Shown here piece after piece: positions 24,170 through 30,906 of a stretch of 30,906 bases of DNA. The stretch lies in NCBI GenBank assembly GCA_963922935.1, contig CAWUKE010000007.1:1-30906 (forward strand). Direction: 5' to 3'. Position 1 is the first letter of the stretch; each line of letters begins with the position of its first letter. This DNA comes from Litorimonas sp963922935 (GTDB lineage Bacteria; Pseudomonadota; Alphaproteobacteria; Caulobacterales; Maricaulaceae). The position numbers and the translations under genes are program-made. The notes beneath the pieces are model-generated. The model was not told the origin of the DNA and searched no databases. It saw only the letters and a program-made list of their open reading frames with translations.

Positions 24170-25144
24170 CTATGCGACAGCTGTCTCAGGGTATGATATG
24201 CTTTCTCTTGTCACGCTTGATTTCAACGGCTCATAATCCCGTCCTAAGACACGAGTCTCGAGCAGGTTTCGCTCTGCAAGAAACGGGACCAATAAATTGA
24301 GATAATCAGTTTGAATAAAGCGTGAGCCGGCGCGAACTGCGTCCGTAAAGCCAAGCCTATTGTCATATGGACCCATGACATTCGAAAATAAATGAAATCC
24401 GGCGTGTCGAATAGCGGCTGCATGACTTGGACAAAATGACAATCTCCTCAATCCCATAGTCTTCACAGGATAATTCGCTTTCAGGTCGCTAATTTGATCA
24501 TGGCTAAAAAAATGAGGCCGAAGTTGAAAGTGATTGGCGAGCGGTTTCAAAATATCAAAATGGTGCCGACGTGCAAAAATTGTGACCAGAGGGGCTTCAT
24601 CATCATCGAAGCCTTCCTCTCGCAGGATATTTTCTAAGATATCGGCAGAATTCTTCGGCCCACTCTTGAAGTCTATATCAACCGCAAACCGTCCTCGAAC
24701 GTTGCGAAGCGCTTCCCTTAAGGTCGGGATCTTTGTCCCAGTGCTCGGTAAGGTTTCCGAGGAACCGACCGTCAAAGCTTTGACCTCCGCCAACGTTAGA
24801 TCTTTGATCTTTCCTTTGCCATTGGTGGTTCTATTGACTTTTTTGTCGTGGATGATGACGAACTCGCCATCTTTGGTGCATCTGACATCAAACTCGATGG
24901 CTCTTGCTCCCATCTTATAGGCTCTTTCATGTGCCAGGATCGTGTTTTCCGGCGCGTGATATTTCGCCCCCCTATGCCCGACGGCAACAATCTTCGAGGG
25001 CCTCTGTGCGGCGAGGTCCGCGCTGAAAGCGCTCGCCCATTCCTCTTCTGAAAAACGAAACAAGTCCTGAGGCTTGGCCGCAACATCCCATCCCGCAGCA
25101 TCCATGAGGAGTGCCAGGGAAGATTTGTGAACACGCACATTCAT
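24170..25144 (-). CDS. Glycerophosphodiester phosphodiesterase-family protein, cytosolic type
   Basis: A 324-residue GDPD-fold protein without signal peptide. After about 50 N-terminal residues unlike other GDPDs (LMDAAGWDVAAKPQDLFRFSEEEWA), the TIM-barrel starts: GHRGAKYHAPENT (His57, Arg58, Glu66), IEFDVRCTKDGEFVIIHD (Glu84, Asp86, His99). The later barrel strands are recognisable (FAVDIDFKSG, IQTDY). It is the last gene of the five-gene cassette and overlaps the DUF2141 stop by four bases. Likely substrate: a glycerophosphodiester or glycerophospho head group released from the lipid that the cassette handles; this is inference. The N-terminal extension may be a partner-binding part. Confidence 0.85.
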   Translation of the reverse strand: MNVRVHKSSLALLMDAAGWDVAAKPQDLFRFSEEEWASAFSADLAAQRPSKIVAVGHRGAKYHAPENTILAHERAYKMGARAIEFDVRCTKDGEFVIIHDKKVNRTTNGKGKIKDLTLAEVKALTVGSSETLPSTGTKIPTLREALRNVRGRFAVDIDFKSGPKNSADILENILREEGFDDDEAPLVTIFARRHHFDILKPLANHFQLRPHFFSHDQISDLKANYPVKTMGLRRLSFCPSHAAAIRHAGFHLFSNVMGPYDNRLGFTDAVRAGSRFIQTDYLNLLVPFLAERNLLETRVLGRDYEPLKSSVTRESISYPETAVA

Positions 25145-25752
25145 CGTCGTCGTCCTTTCAGAATATCGCCTGAGCTGATAAGATTAATTGTAAGATCCCG
25201 TCCGCCGAGCGGGACATCGAACGCGGCCTCTTCAAATTCGGGCGCACTCAACCCGAAAACCGGATTATTGGACATTCCAAAGCGTTCGCGCGGAATACGC
25301 AAAAACCCCTTGTCAAAAGCGCGATTACTGTTCTCGTCATGATAGACGGCGACCGCATATCGACCTGGACTGGCGAGAGGGAGGCAGAAGACGATCGTCT
25401 CGCTCGACGCTTCGGCACGAACGCGAAGGACAACTTTCTCGCTATCTAAAAAATCGTCCGCATTGTCATTATGAAGATCCGCAACGATAAAACCCTTCAG
25501 ATCCACAATATTACGGACTGTCAACCGAAGGTCGAGGCCGTCGGCTTCGCAAAGATCCGGATTTTCGATGACGGGTACACCACGGCGAGTCACATAGGAA
25601 TATCGAGACGAAATATCTCTGACATCGGTGAGCGCATTCGCCGTCGCAAATTCATCAGCTGCTAAGTCGGGCGCATCCTGTGCAAAAGAGATAAGCGGGA
25701 TAAAAAGAATACCAAACGCGATTGCGCATTTTATTGTCCTCACACGGATCAT
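25141..25752 (-). CDS. Secreted DUF2141-domain protein
   Basis: A 203-residue exported protein: signal peptide MIRVRTIKCAIAFGILFIPLISFA, then a beta-rich domain with the DUF2141 pattern GRYAVAVYHDENSNRAFDKGFLRIPRERFGMSNNP and GLSAPEFEEAAFDV. DUF2141 proteins are small periplasmic proteins of unknown function, often next to lipid or carotenoid genes. ATG 25752 is chosen because it overlaps the transporter stop by exactly four bases (ATGA); an upstream start at 25833 would lie deep inside the transporter gene. Its own stop overlaps the start of the phosphodiesterase by four bases. Confidence 0.86.
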   Translation of the reverse strand: MIRVRTIKCAIAFGILFIPLISFAQDAPDLAADEFATANALTDVRDISSRYSYVTRRGVPVIENPDLCEADGLDLRLTVRNIVDLKGFIVADLHNDNADDFLDSEKVVLRVRAEASSETIVFCLPLASPGRYAVAVYHDENSNRAFDKGFLRIPRERFGMSNNPVFGLSAPEFEEAAFDVPLGGRDLTINLISSGDILKGRRR

Positions 25753-28259
25753 GATGCTTCTTCCATTGCGTAGACTTCTGTGCGTCGTGCTCGTCTTTGT
25801 ATGTGCTCCATCAAAATGGGAAGGCCTAACCAAGTCACGGCCAAACAGGCGAGAAATCCAATAATCGCTAATTGTGCCAAGGACCTTAGTCCGAGCATGG
25901 AGGCCGTGATCATGCCCCCAAAACCGATCAGAGTTGTCAGGGTCGTCAAAACAGCCGCGCGTCCAGTTGTGGACATGATCGACGTTATATTGGCCGTCGG
26001 ATAGTCAGCTTTAAAGCGGTGCACGATGTGAATACTATTATCGACGGAAATACCAATGAGTGACGGCAGGACGACCATATTCATGATTGAGAGTGCTGGT
26101 CCAAAAGCCCCCATAACCCCGAGCGTAATAAGCAAACCGATCAGCGTAGGCGCTAGAATAAGTAGCGTTCCCGTCAGGCTGCGGATGAAGAGGAAGACGA
26201 CCATAAAGGTCGTCAGACCAACTAGCAAAATCGCACGCAGAGCGTCAGCTTTCATCAGCTCCAGCATCTCAACAAGAATGAAGCTTTCCGAAGCGGCACG
26301 GACGGTCTGGTCCCCTACTTTGAACTGCCCGACATCGGCATAAAACCGAGCCGCCTCATCCGCATTATCCATGTTTACGTCAGGCGCGACGTACAGAAGA
26401 TATTGGATCTCGTTTTGTTGTTCAGACTTGGGCTGTCCGATGTATGCGCGGCGTAAGCTATTGGGAAGATCCGCAATATTGATCCTGCCAATATCGAGAA
26501 AACGTCGGCTGGTTTCAAATCTCTCGCGGTCAAAAGACTGCAGGTCCTGAGCTCTACGGTTGAGGCGCTGAATGACTTCTAGTCTTTCCTGCTGCACATT
26601 TGGTTCAGGGATAAAATCAAGCAGGCTTGAAACATTTTTAATCGTCCCAGATGGCTCTGCTGCCGCCTTTTTGCTAGCGAGTGTTTTCTCGATTGCGATG
26701 AGGTCCTGATAAGACTTGGCGAGAATTATCGCTCGAGAATTGGGGGTCGTTATGACACGTCGAATTCGTTCTGTTGCCGCGACGTGCGCCTCTGGCATTT
26801 TCGCTTCAAGCCGCTTTGTATCGACTTCAAAACGAATGTGTGGCGCAAAAAGACTGGACGAGATAATCAAGGCCGCCCCAAGCCCCAAAATCGGGATTTG
26901 AAATCGGCTCGTGTGAAGGCTCAGCCGATCTATCAGTGAGAAACCCTTTCGAAATTTTGGGAACACCGACCAGTTTACTCGCTCCATCAGAACAATCAGG
27001 CAGGGTTGAACGGAATACATAGCCAGGAAAATCAGCCCAATGCCTGACCCCGCAATAATCCCGAACTCCGTGAACGCGCGAAATTCTGTGAAGATAAGTG
27101 CAAAGAATGCAAGGCCTGTCGTTAGTGCCGCAATGAGTGACGCTGATCCGGTCGAACGGATCATGGTCTGCAAGGCGGCCTCGACCCCGTGTCCGTCTTG
27201 ACGCTCTTCGCGGTAGCGGCTGAAATTATGGATGGCGAAATCAATCCCCAAACCAAACAAAATCAGGGTCAGAAAGACGGTAATAAGATTCAGCCCTCCG
27301 ACTGTGATCGCCGCAAGTCCAAGGGTCCAGACAATCCCAATCATCAGTGGGATCAAGATCAATGGCAAAGCCACCACGGAGCGGTAGCTCATCAGAAGGA
27401 GGCTGGCGATGAGCGCCCCCGCACTGATCAGACCGACCCTTAGGTCTTTTATTATCGCATCAAATTGGTTGACTTGACTGGCGATCCGTCCGCCGACGCC
27501 CATGAACGTTCCCGAGCTCGCCTCGGCTTTAATGTCCTCGATTACGCGGACGCTATCATCGATCATGGCCTTCGAGGCCAGAAGTGACTCGTTTCCCGGT
27601 TTTGGCCAAACCAAGAGAACGCCTGTCAGCCCATCATCGGAGAGAAAATATCGTCTATCCTCCATTTCAATTGAGCGTTCGAAGGCTTTGATACGTCCTA
27701 ATGGCGGCTCTGATCGTGACGTATTAGATCCGTCCCTATCCTGGCTTGCATCTTGCCGGTTTCTCAAGGTGACCGTGGCATCGGCTCCAAAGACATTTCG
27801 AAGATAATCCGCAATAACGTCTGGATAGGCGGCCTCCAGGTCCGCTTCGAGCGTAAGCAACTCGTCTAGACTGAGCAGGAGGAGTTGTCGGTCGATGAGG
27901 CCTTCAACGTCTTCAAAGTATTGACTATATTCGACCCAATCTGCCTGCTCGAACCGCATTTGTGCTTGGCTCAAGAGTGCGAGAACATGTTCGCGGCTGG
28001 TACTTTCAACAACGACTTGGATGGACGCATAGCTTCCGATTTGTTCAAGCGCGGCATCAAGGGCCCGAACACTGGGAGCCCCTTTCGGCATGAGGCCGCT
28101 AATCTCCGTTGAAATGGACAAGGTTCTAAGACCTTGGAACGCAATGACCGTAAGGATCATTGCCGTCGCAAGCAGCAGGACAGCATGTCGGTAGATCAAG
28201 CGGGCCCAACGTGATGCAAACTCAAATTGGAGAGGTTTTGTGTGACCCTTGTCTTTCAT
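25749..28259 (-). CDS. MMPL/RND-family lipid-type transporter (HpnN-like)
   Basis: An 836-residue RND-superfamily exporter with two repeats of one helix, a periplasmic loop and five helices (starts near residues 22-45 and, second half, near 460). Proton-relay aspartates appear in the conserved GLGIDFAIHNFSRYREER (Asp340) and GISVDNSIHIVHRFKADY (Asp740) segments. The overall length and motif pattern match MMPL proteins and hopanoid-type HpnN rather than drug-efflux AcrB. Such transporters move lipids or lipoglycans across the inner membrane. Its start overlaps the upstream membrane-protein stop by four bases. Substrate unknown; the cassette partners point to a glycosylated or phosphorylated lipid. 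Confidence 0.9.
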   Translation of the reverse strand: MKDKGHTKPLQFEFASRWARLIYRHAVLLLATAMILTVIAFQGLRTLSISTEISGLMPKGAPSVRALDAALEQIGSYASIQVVVESTSREHVLALLSQAQMRFEQADWVEYSQYFEDVEGLIDRQLLLLSLDELLTLEADLEAAYPDVIADYLRNVFGADATVTLRNRQDASQDRDGSNTSRSEPPLGRIKAFERSIEMEDRRYFLSDDGLTGVLLVWPKPGNESLLASKAMIDDSVRVIEDIKAEASSGTFMGVGGRIASQVNQFDAIIKDLRVGLISAGALIASLLLMSYRSVVALPLILIPLMIGIVWTLGLAAITVGGLNLITVFLTLILFGLGIDFAIHNFSRYREERQDGHGVEAALQTMIRSTGSASLIAALTTGLAFFALIFTEFRAFTEFGIIAGSGIGLIFLAMYSVQPCLIVLMERVNWSVFPKFRKGFSLIDRLSLHTSRFQIPILGLGAALIISSSLFAPHIRFEVDTKRLEAKMPEAHVAATERIRRVITTPNSRAIILAKSYQDLIAIEKTLASKKAAAEPSGTIKNVSSLLDFIPEPNVQQERLEVIQRLNRRAQDLQSFDRERFETSRRFLDIGRINIADLPNSLRRAYIGQPKSEQQNEIQYLLYVAPDVNMDNADEAARFYADVGQFKVGDQTVRAASESFILVEMLELMKADALRAILLVGLTTFMVVFLFIRSLTGTLLILAPTLIGLLITLGVMGAFGPALSIMNMVVLPSLIGISVDNSIHIVHRFKADYPTANITSIMSTTGRAAVLTTLTTLIGFGGMITASMLGLRSLAQLAIIGFLACLAVTWLGLPILMEHIQRRARRTEVYAMEEAS

Positions 28260-29224
28260 TCTATTCGAACGGCTGTTGCAGGGGGAACTGGGTTGGACTG
28301 AGCCCGAAAGTCATGGGTCAGAAGAAAGGCCACGAAGTGCACGACTTGGGTCATCGCGGCGGCGGTCACCAACATGGATGTCACGTCCGGACTGTCCTCC
28401 AGACTAAAACCCGGCAGCGTCAGGGCGACGCCTAAAAATAAGAGATCACCATTCACCGGGACGCGCTTCACAAGAGTTTGCACAGCGAGAAACATGAACC
28501 AAATCGGGATATCACCCCCCGGGATCGCACTCATCCATTGCGCGATCTGTAGACCCGAAATTGTGAGGATGCGGACCGCTTGCATCGCGCCAACTTTGAG
28601 GACCGCCCGAATGGGTAACTGTATCAAGGCCCGGAAAAAAAGTATCGAGCTAAGATAAAGGATCATACAAACGACTGCGAAGCCGCCAATCAGTAAGGGT
28701 GAGATGTTCAAAATGTCTTTTAGGACACGGTCATACCCAAATAGCCAAACACCGAGAACAAGAAGAATTGTCCAACTATTGGACACAAAGGCGGAAATCA
28801 GTGTGTTGTCTTTGATCGTTAAAATCGCCCGTTTGAACGAATAACCCGGCAGAGCTGCAAGCTTCGGCAAGAGATAAGTTTCTCCAGCATAACTCACGAT
28901 AGCGTCATTCAAGACTTGCTTACGGGAAAACACAGTTAGAGCGTTTGGCAGACGCTGGCCCGTCATGACCCGATAATTCACGACCTCCACAAGGGGGAGG
29001 ACAAAAAATATGGCGACGGCTAATGTATAAAAAATCGGAGACGTCGGCCGCGCCTCATATAGGGTGACCCATCCAATTCCTGATAATCGGTAGGCCAGAA
29101 AAGCGACAATCGCAATCAAGCTACCCCATCGTAAAATAGTCATGACGAGACGCATACCGTCTGACTGACAGACACTCTTTTTAGAGGCGATTATGTCGCG
29201 AGCCTTCGCGAGGTTATGGCGCAT
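28256..29224 (-). CDS. Polytopic membrane protein, flippase-like (LPG-synthase/UPF0104-type fold suspected)
   Basis: A 322-residue protein with about eight membrane helices, a Lys/Arg-rich cytoplasmic N terminus and few loops. The layout, with helices at about 29-46, 60-80, 140-165, 175-200 and onward, and the text YAGETYLLPKLAALPG, recalls the lysylphosphatidylglycerol flippase/AglD-type family, but similarity is by eye and weak. AAAGAGG lies five bases before ATG 29224, which supports this start. Its 5' end overlaps the glycosyltransferase gene by 11 bases and its stop overlaps the transporter start by four. A lipid-flipping or lipid-anchoring role is inferred from the company it keeps. Confidence 0.65.
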   Translation of the reverse strand: MRHNLAKARDIIASKKSVCQSDGMRLVMTILRWGSLIAIVAFLAYRLSGIGWVTLYEARPTSPIFYTLAVAIFFVLPLVEVVNYRVMTGQRLPNALTVFSRKQVLNDAIVSYAGETYLLPKLAALPGYSFKRAILTIKDNTLISAFVSNSWTILLVLGVWLFGYDRVLKDILNISPLLIGGFAVVCMILYLSSILFFRALIQLPIRAVLKVGAMQAVRILTISGLQIAQWMSAIPGGDIPIWFMFLAVQTLVKRVPVNGDLLFLGVALTLPGFSLEDSPDVTSMLVTAAAMTQVVHFVAFLLTHDFRAQSNPVPPATAVRIE

Positions 29225-30422
29225 AAGCCTCTTTCGCGGACGCTTTCGTCACCTCTTGAGCCGAGGCCTCCAACGCAAAGAATTTCTGCTGTGCCAACAC
29301 GCGATAATCATCGAGCATGGATTGCAAGATTGTTTCCCAATCATAGGCTGCACTCTTTCGCACGCCAGCGGCGCCCATTATCTTCCGAATGTCAGCCTTT
29401 TCACAAAGTTCTGCGGTTCGTTCGAACCAACCCAAATGCTGGGCAGAAGGAATTAAGAAGCCCGTTTCCCCATGGTCTACAAGATCCCGGCTGCCCGTTG
29501 CGTCAACGCACACGGTTGGCACGCCTGATGCCATCGCTTCTAGAGTGACATTCCCAAATGTCTCCGTCAGGCTTGGATTGCTAAAGATGTCGGCACTCGC
29601 GTAAGCGCGCGACAGCTCCTCACCGCTCAAATGACCAGTCATAACCGCATCGGGAAGGCGTCTCCTGAGCCTTGAATATTCTGGACCATCGCCAACGATC
29701 AGCGCTTTGACCGGAAGACCTCTTAAAACCAGCGCATCTATCAGGGCCGCATAATCATCCAGTCCCTTTTCTTTTACTAAACGCCCAACAAAAGCGACCG
29801 CTACATCATCGGATTGGATTCCATGTTTGGATCGCCAAGCTTGGCACCGGAAAGCGGGGTTGAAGTTTTGGTGATTAATGCCGCGGCCCCAAAGCCGTCG
29901 GTTTGCCCCAATAATTCCGTCTCGCTCTAACACATCTCCGACAGATGGGCTGGGGACATAGACGGCAAGACATCGATCATAAAATTTCGTGAGTCGTTTT
30001 TTTATAAACGCTTCAACCCACCGCATCCCATAATATCGGAAATATGTATCGAACCGCGTGTGAAACGACGCGACGACAGGAATATTGCGCCGCTCTGCAT
30101 ATTTCAGTGCAGAATGATTCAACCAATCCGGAGCCGACAAGTGGATAAGGTCGGGCTGAAACCTATCGAGCTCCCTTTTGATTTTTGAATTAAGCGGTAG
30201 GCCAATACGATATTCCCCTCGTCCGGGTACAGGGATCGAAGGGACAGAGATCAATTCACCCGCCGGTGGGAAGGCGGGTGTCTGTGTCGTTGGAGAAAAG
30301 ACCTTTACACAAACCCCTTGCCGAACAAGGAAAGCGACAAGCCGGTTCAAAGCTTTGTTGGCGCCGTCAGCTTGGTAATTATAGTTGCCCGAAAAGAGCG
30401 CAACATTCAAAGAACTCTTCAT
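29214..30422 (-). CDS. GT4-family (GT-B) glycosyltransferase, probably lipid-directed
   Basis: A 402-residue retaining glycosyltransferase. The N-terminal half has HLSAPDWLNHSALKYAERRNIPVVASFHTRFDTYFRYYG (about 94-132), the acceptor-side pattern of diacylglycerol or phosphatidyl-inositol glycosyltransferases such as SqdX/MgtA/PimB. The C-terminal half has VGRLVKEKG (212-220), LIVGDGPEYSRLR and the sugar-nucleotide EX7E motif ETFGNVTLE (Glu287, Glu295), then SGVPTVC. It probably uses a nucleotide sugar on a lipid acceptor at the inner membrane; sugar and lipid are not decided by sequence. First gene of the five-gene cassette; its end overlaps the next gene by 11 bases. Confidence 0.9.
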   Translation of the reverse strand: MKSSLNVALFSGNYNYQADGANKALNRLVAFLVRQGVCVKVFSPTTQTPAFPPAGELISVPSIPVPGRGEYRIGLPLNSKIKRELDRFQPDLIHLSAPDWLNHSALKYAERRNIPVVASFHTRFDTYFRYYGMRWVEAFIKKRLTKFYDRCLAVYVPSPSVGDVLERDGIIGANRRLWGRGINHQNFNPAFRCQAWRSKHGIQSDDVAVAFVGRLVKEKGLDDYAALIDALVLRGLPVKALIVGDGPEYSRLRRRLPDAVMTGHLSGEELSRAYASADIFSNPSLTETFGNVTLEAMASGVPTVCVDATGSRDLVDHGETGFLIPSAQHLGWFERTAELCEKADIRKIMGAAGVRKSAAYDWETILQSMLDDYRVLAQQKFFALEASAQEVTKASAKEAYAP

Positions 30423-30842
30423 AAAGATGCCGCCTGAGCTCAGTTAACGCGGAGCCCATGACGAGATTCTGTGACCTGAGTTTTCACAATCTATGACGGA
30501 TCGATCACTCAAATGAAAAATAACTGTAACAAAATCTATACAAGTTGCGTCAGCTCGAAACCACTTTGAGCCTGAAATTTGAAGCCATCTCTAGGCATAG
30601 TCGCGTTTGTGGAGAGCGAGATGCATAGCGACTCTCACGTCTTTTTGTGGTGTTTGAAGACACCTATGAGGATGAAACACACAGCATGGTTTTTTAGACG
30701 CCAAACAAAGTCTGCCAATGACGTAATGGCTGAGCAATGATCAAACCAAAGCCTCAAACAATACAATGATTTATGATGTCTTGATATGGATGCAAAACAC
30801 CAGAGTTAAGAAACCTAAGTGATTTCAATATCTCATGGAAAA
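30423..30842. other. Intergenic region upstream of the cassette
   Basis: 420 AT-rich bases between the glycosyltransferase start and tRNA-Val. It should contain the cassette promoter near 30423-30600, but no clear -35/-10 or known operator was found. A short stem, GGTGT/ACACC around TTGAAG at 30649-30664, has no U-run and is weak. No coding frame convinces. Confidence 0.5.
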
Positions 30843-30906
30843 TGGTGCGCAGTGACGGGCTCGAACCGCCGACCCTCTCGGTGTAAACGAGATGCTCTAC
30901 CAACTG
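30843..30906 (-). tRNA. tRNA-Val(TAC), 5' part missing
   Basis: The reverse complement contains a D-arm end (CAGTTGGTAGAGC), anticodon stem TCTCG/CGAGA with loop TTTACAC (anticodon TAC, reading GUA and GUG), T-arm with GGTTCGAGCCC, and acceptor strand ACTGCGC followed by ACCA, so CCA is encoded. About 12 bases of the 5' end are outside the window. Confidence 0.95.

Noticed and set aside
30480..30560. Possible Pho box before the glycosyltransferase (CTGTAAC and TGTCAT-like pieces)
   Set aside because: No pair of properly spaced CTGTCAT-type half-sites; the similarity is too weak to claim phosphate control of the cassette.
30649..30664. Small hairpin GGTGT-TTGAAG-ACACC between tRNA-Val and the cassette
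   Set aside because: Five-bp stem with no U-run on either strand; not a convincing terminator for the tRNA.
1..30906. Mobile elements, CRISPR arrays, prophage genes
   Set aside because: No transposase, integrase, terminal repeats, spaced identical repeats or phage-type genes were seen in the window.

Overview
The window is a gene-dense stretch of bacterial chromosome with mid-range GC, about 26 protein genes and the 3' part of one tRNA. Gene families point to an alphaproteobacterium, most likely a marine Hyphomonadales/Caulobacterales-type organism: a split ccm cytochrome c maturation operon, a secreted M3 peptidase, a TonB-dependent receptor, a DgcA-type dipeptide epimerase, and an acyl-CoA dehydrogenase and aldehyde dehydrogenase. 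The taxonomic call is inference from gene content, not from a marker gene. Two perfect parS sites at 5435-5479 suggest the window lies in the origin-proximal part of the chromosome.

Layout. 1-1141: 5' part of a lipoprotein peptidyl-dipeptidase (Dcp), minus strand. 1303-5382: dsbE-ccmF-ccmH-ccmI, minus strand, partly with 4-bp overlaps. 5435-5479: the tandem parS sites. 5496-6506: dipeptide epimerase. 6728-7574: a MerC-like membrane protein and a small secreted protein, plus strand. These converge on 7542-11021, a four-gene minus-strand operon (ZrgA-like His-rich lipoprotein, DUF3299 lipoprotein, ABC ATPase, FtsX-type permease) that looks like a metal, probably zinc, uptake system. 11103-15001: an SDR-fold protein that lacks the usual catalytic Tyr/Lys, a small membrane protein, a LacI-type regulator, a doubtful ORF and an aldehyde dehydrogenase. 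15041-17874: a BlaI-type repressor with two operator-like dyads and its M56 (BlaR1-like) protease partner, which carries an unusual Trp hendecad segment and a Tyr-Arg-Asn heptad coiled coil. 17988-20114: TonB-dependent receptor. 20316-21590: acyl-CoA dehydrogenase. 21881-22891: DUF389 membrane protein. 22950-23960: secreted glycerophosphodiesterase. 24170-30422: five minus-strand genes joined by overlapping start and stop codons (GT4 glycosyltransferase, polytopic flippase-like membrane protein, MMPL/RND transporter, secreted DUF2141 protein, second glycerophosphodiesterase). 30843-end: tRNA-Val(TAC), cut by the window edge.

The best candidates for something undescribed are the five-gene overlapping cassette, which I read as an envelope glycolipid synthesis/transport unit whose product is unknown, and the BlaI/M56 pair, whose periplasmic coiled-coil domain replaces the penicillin-sensor domain of classical BlaR1. 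All functional statements come from reading motifs by eye; no database search was run.
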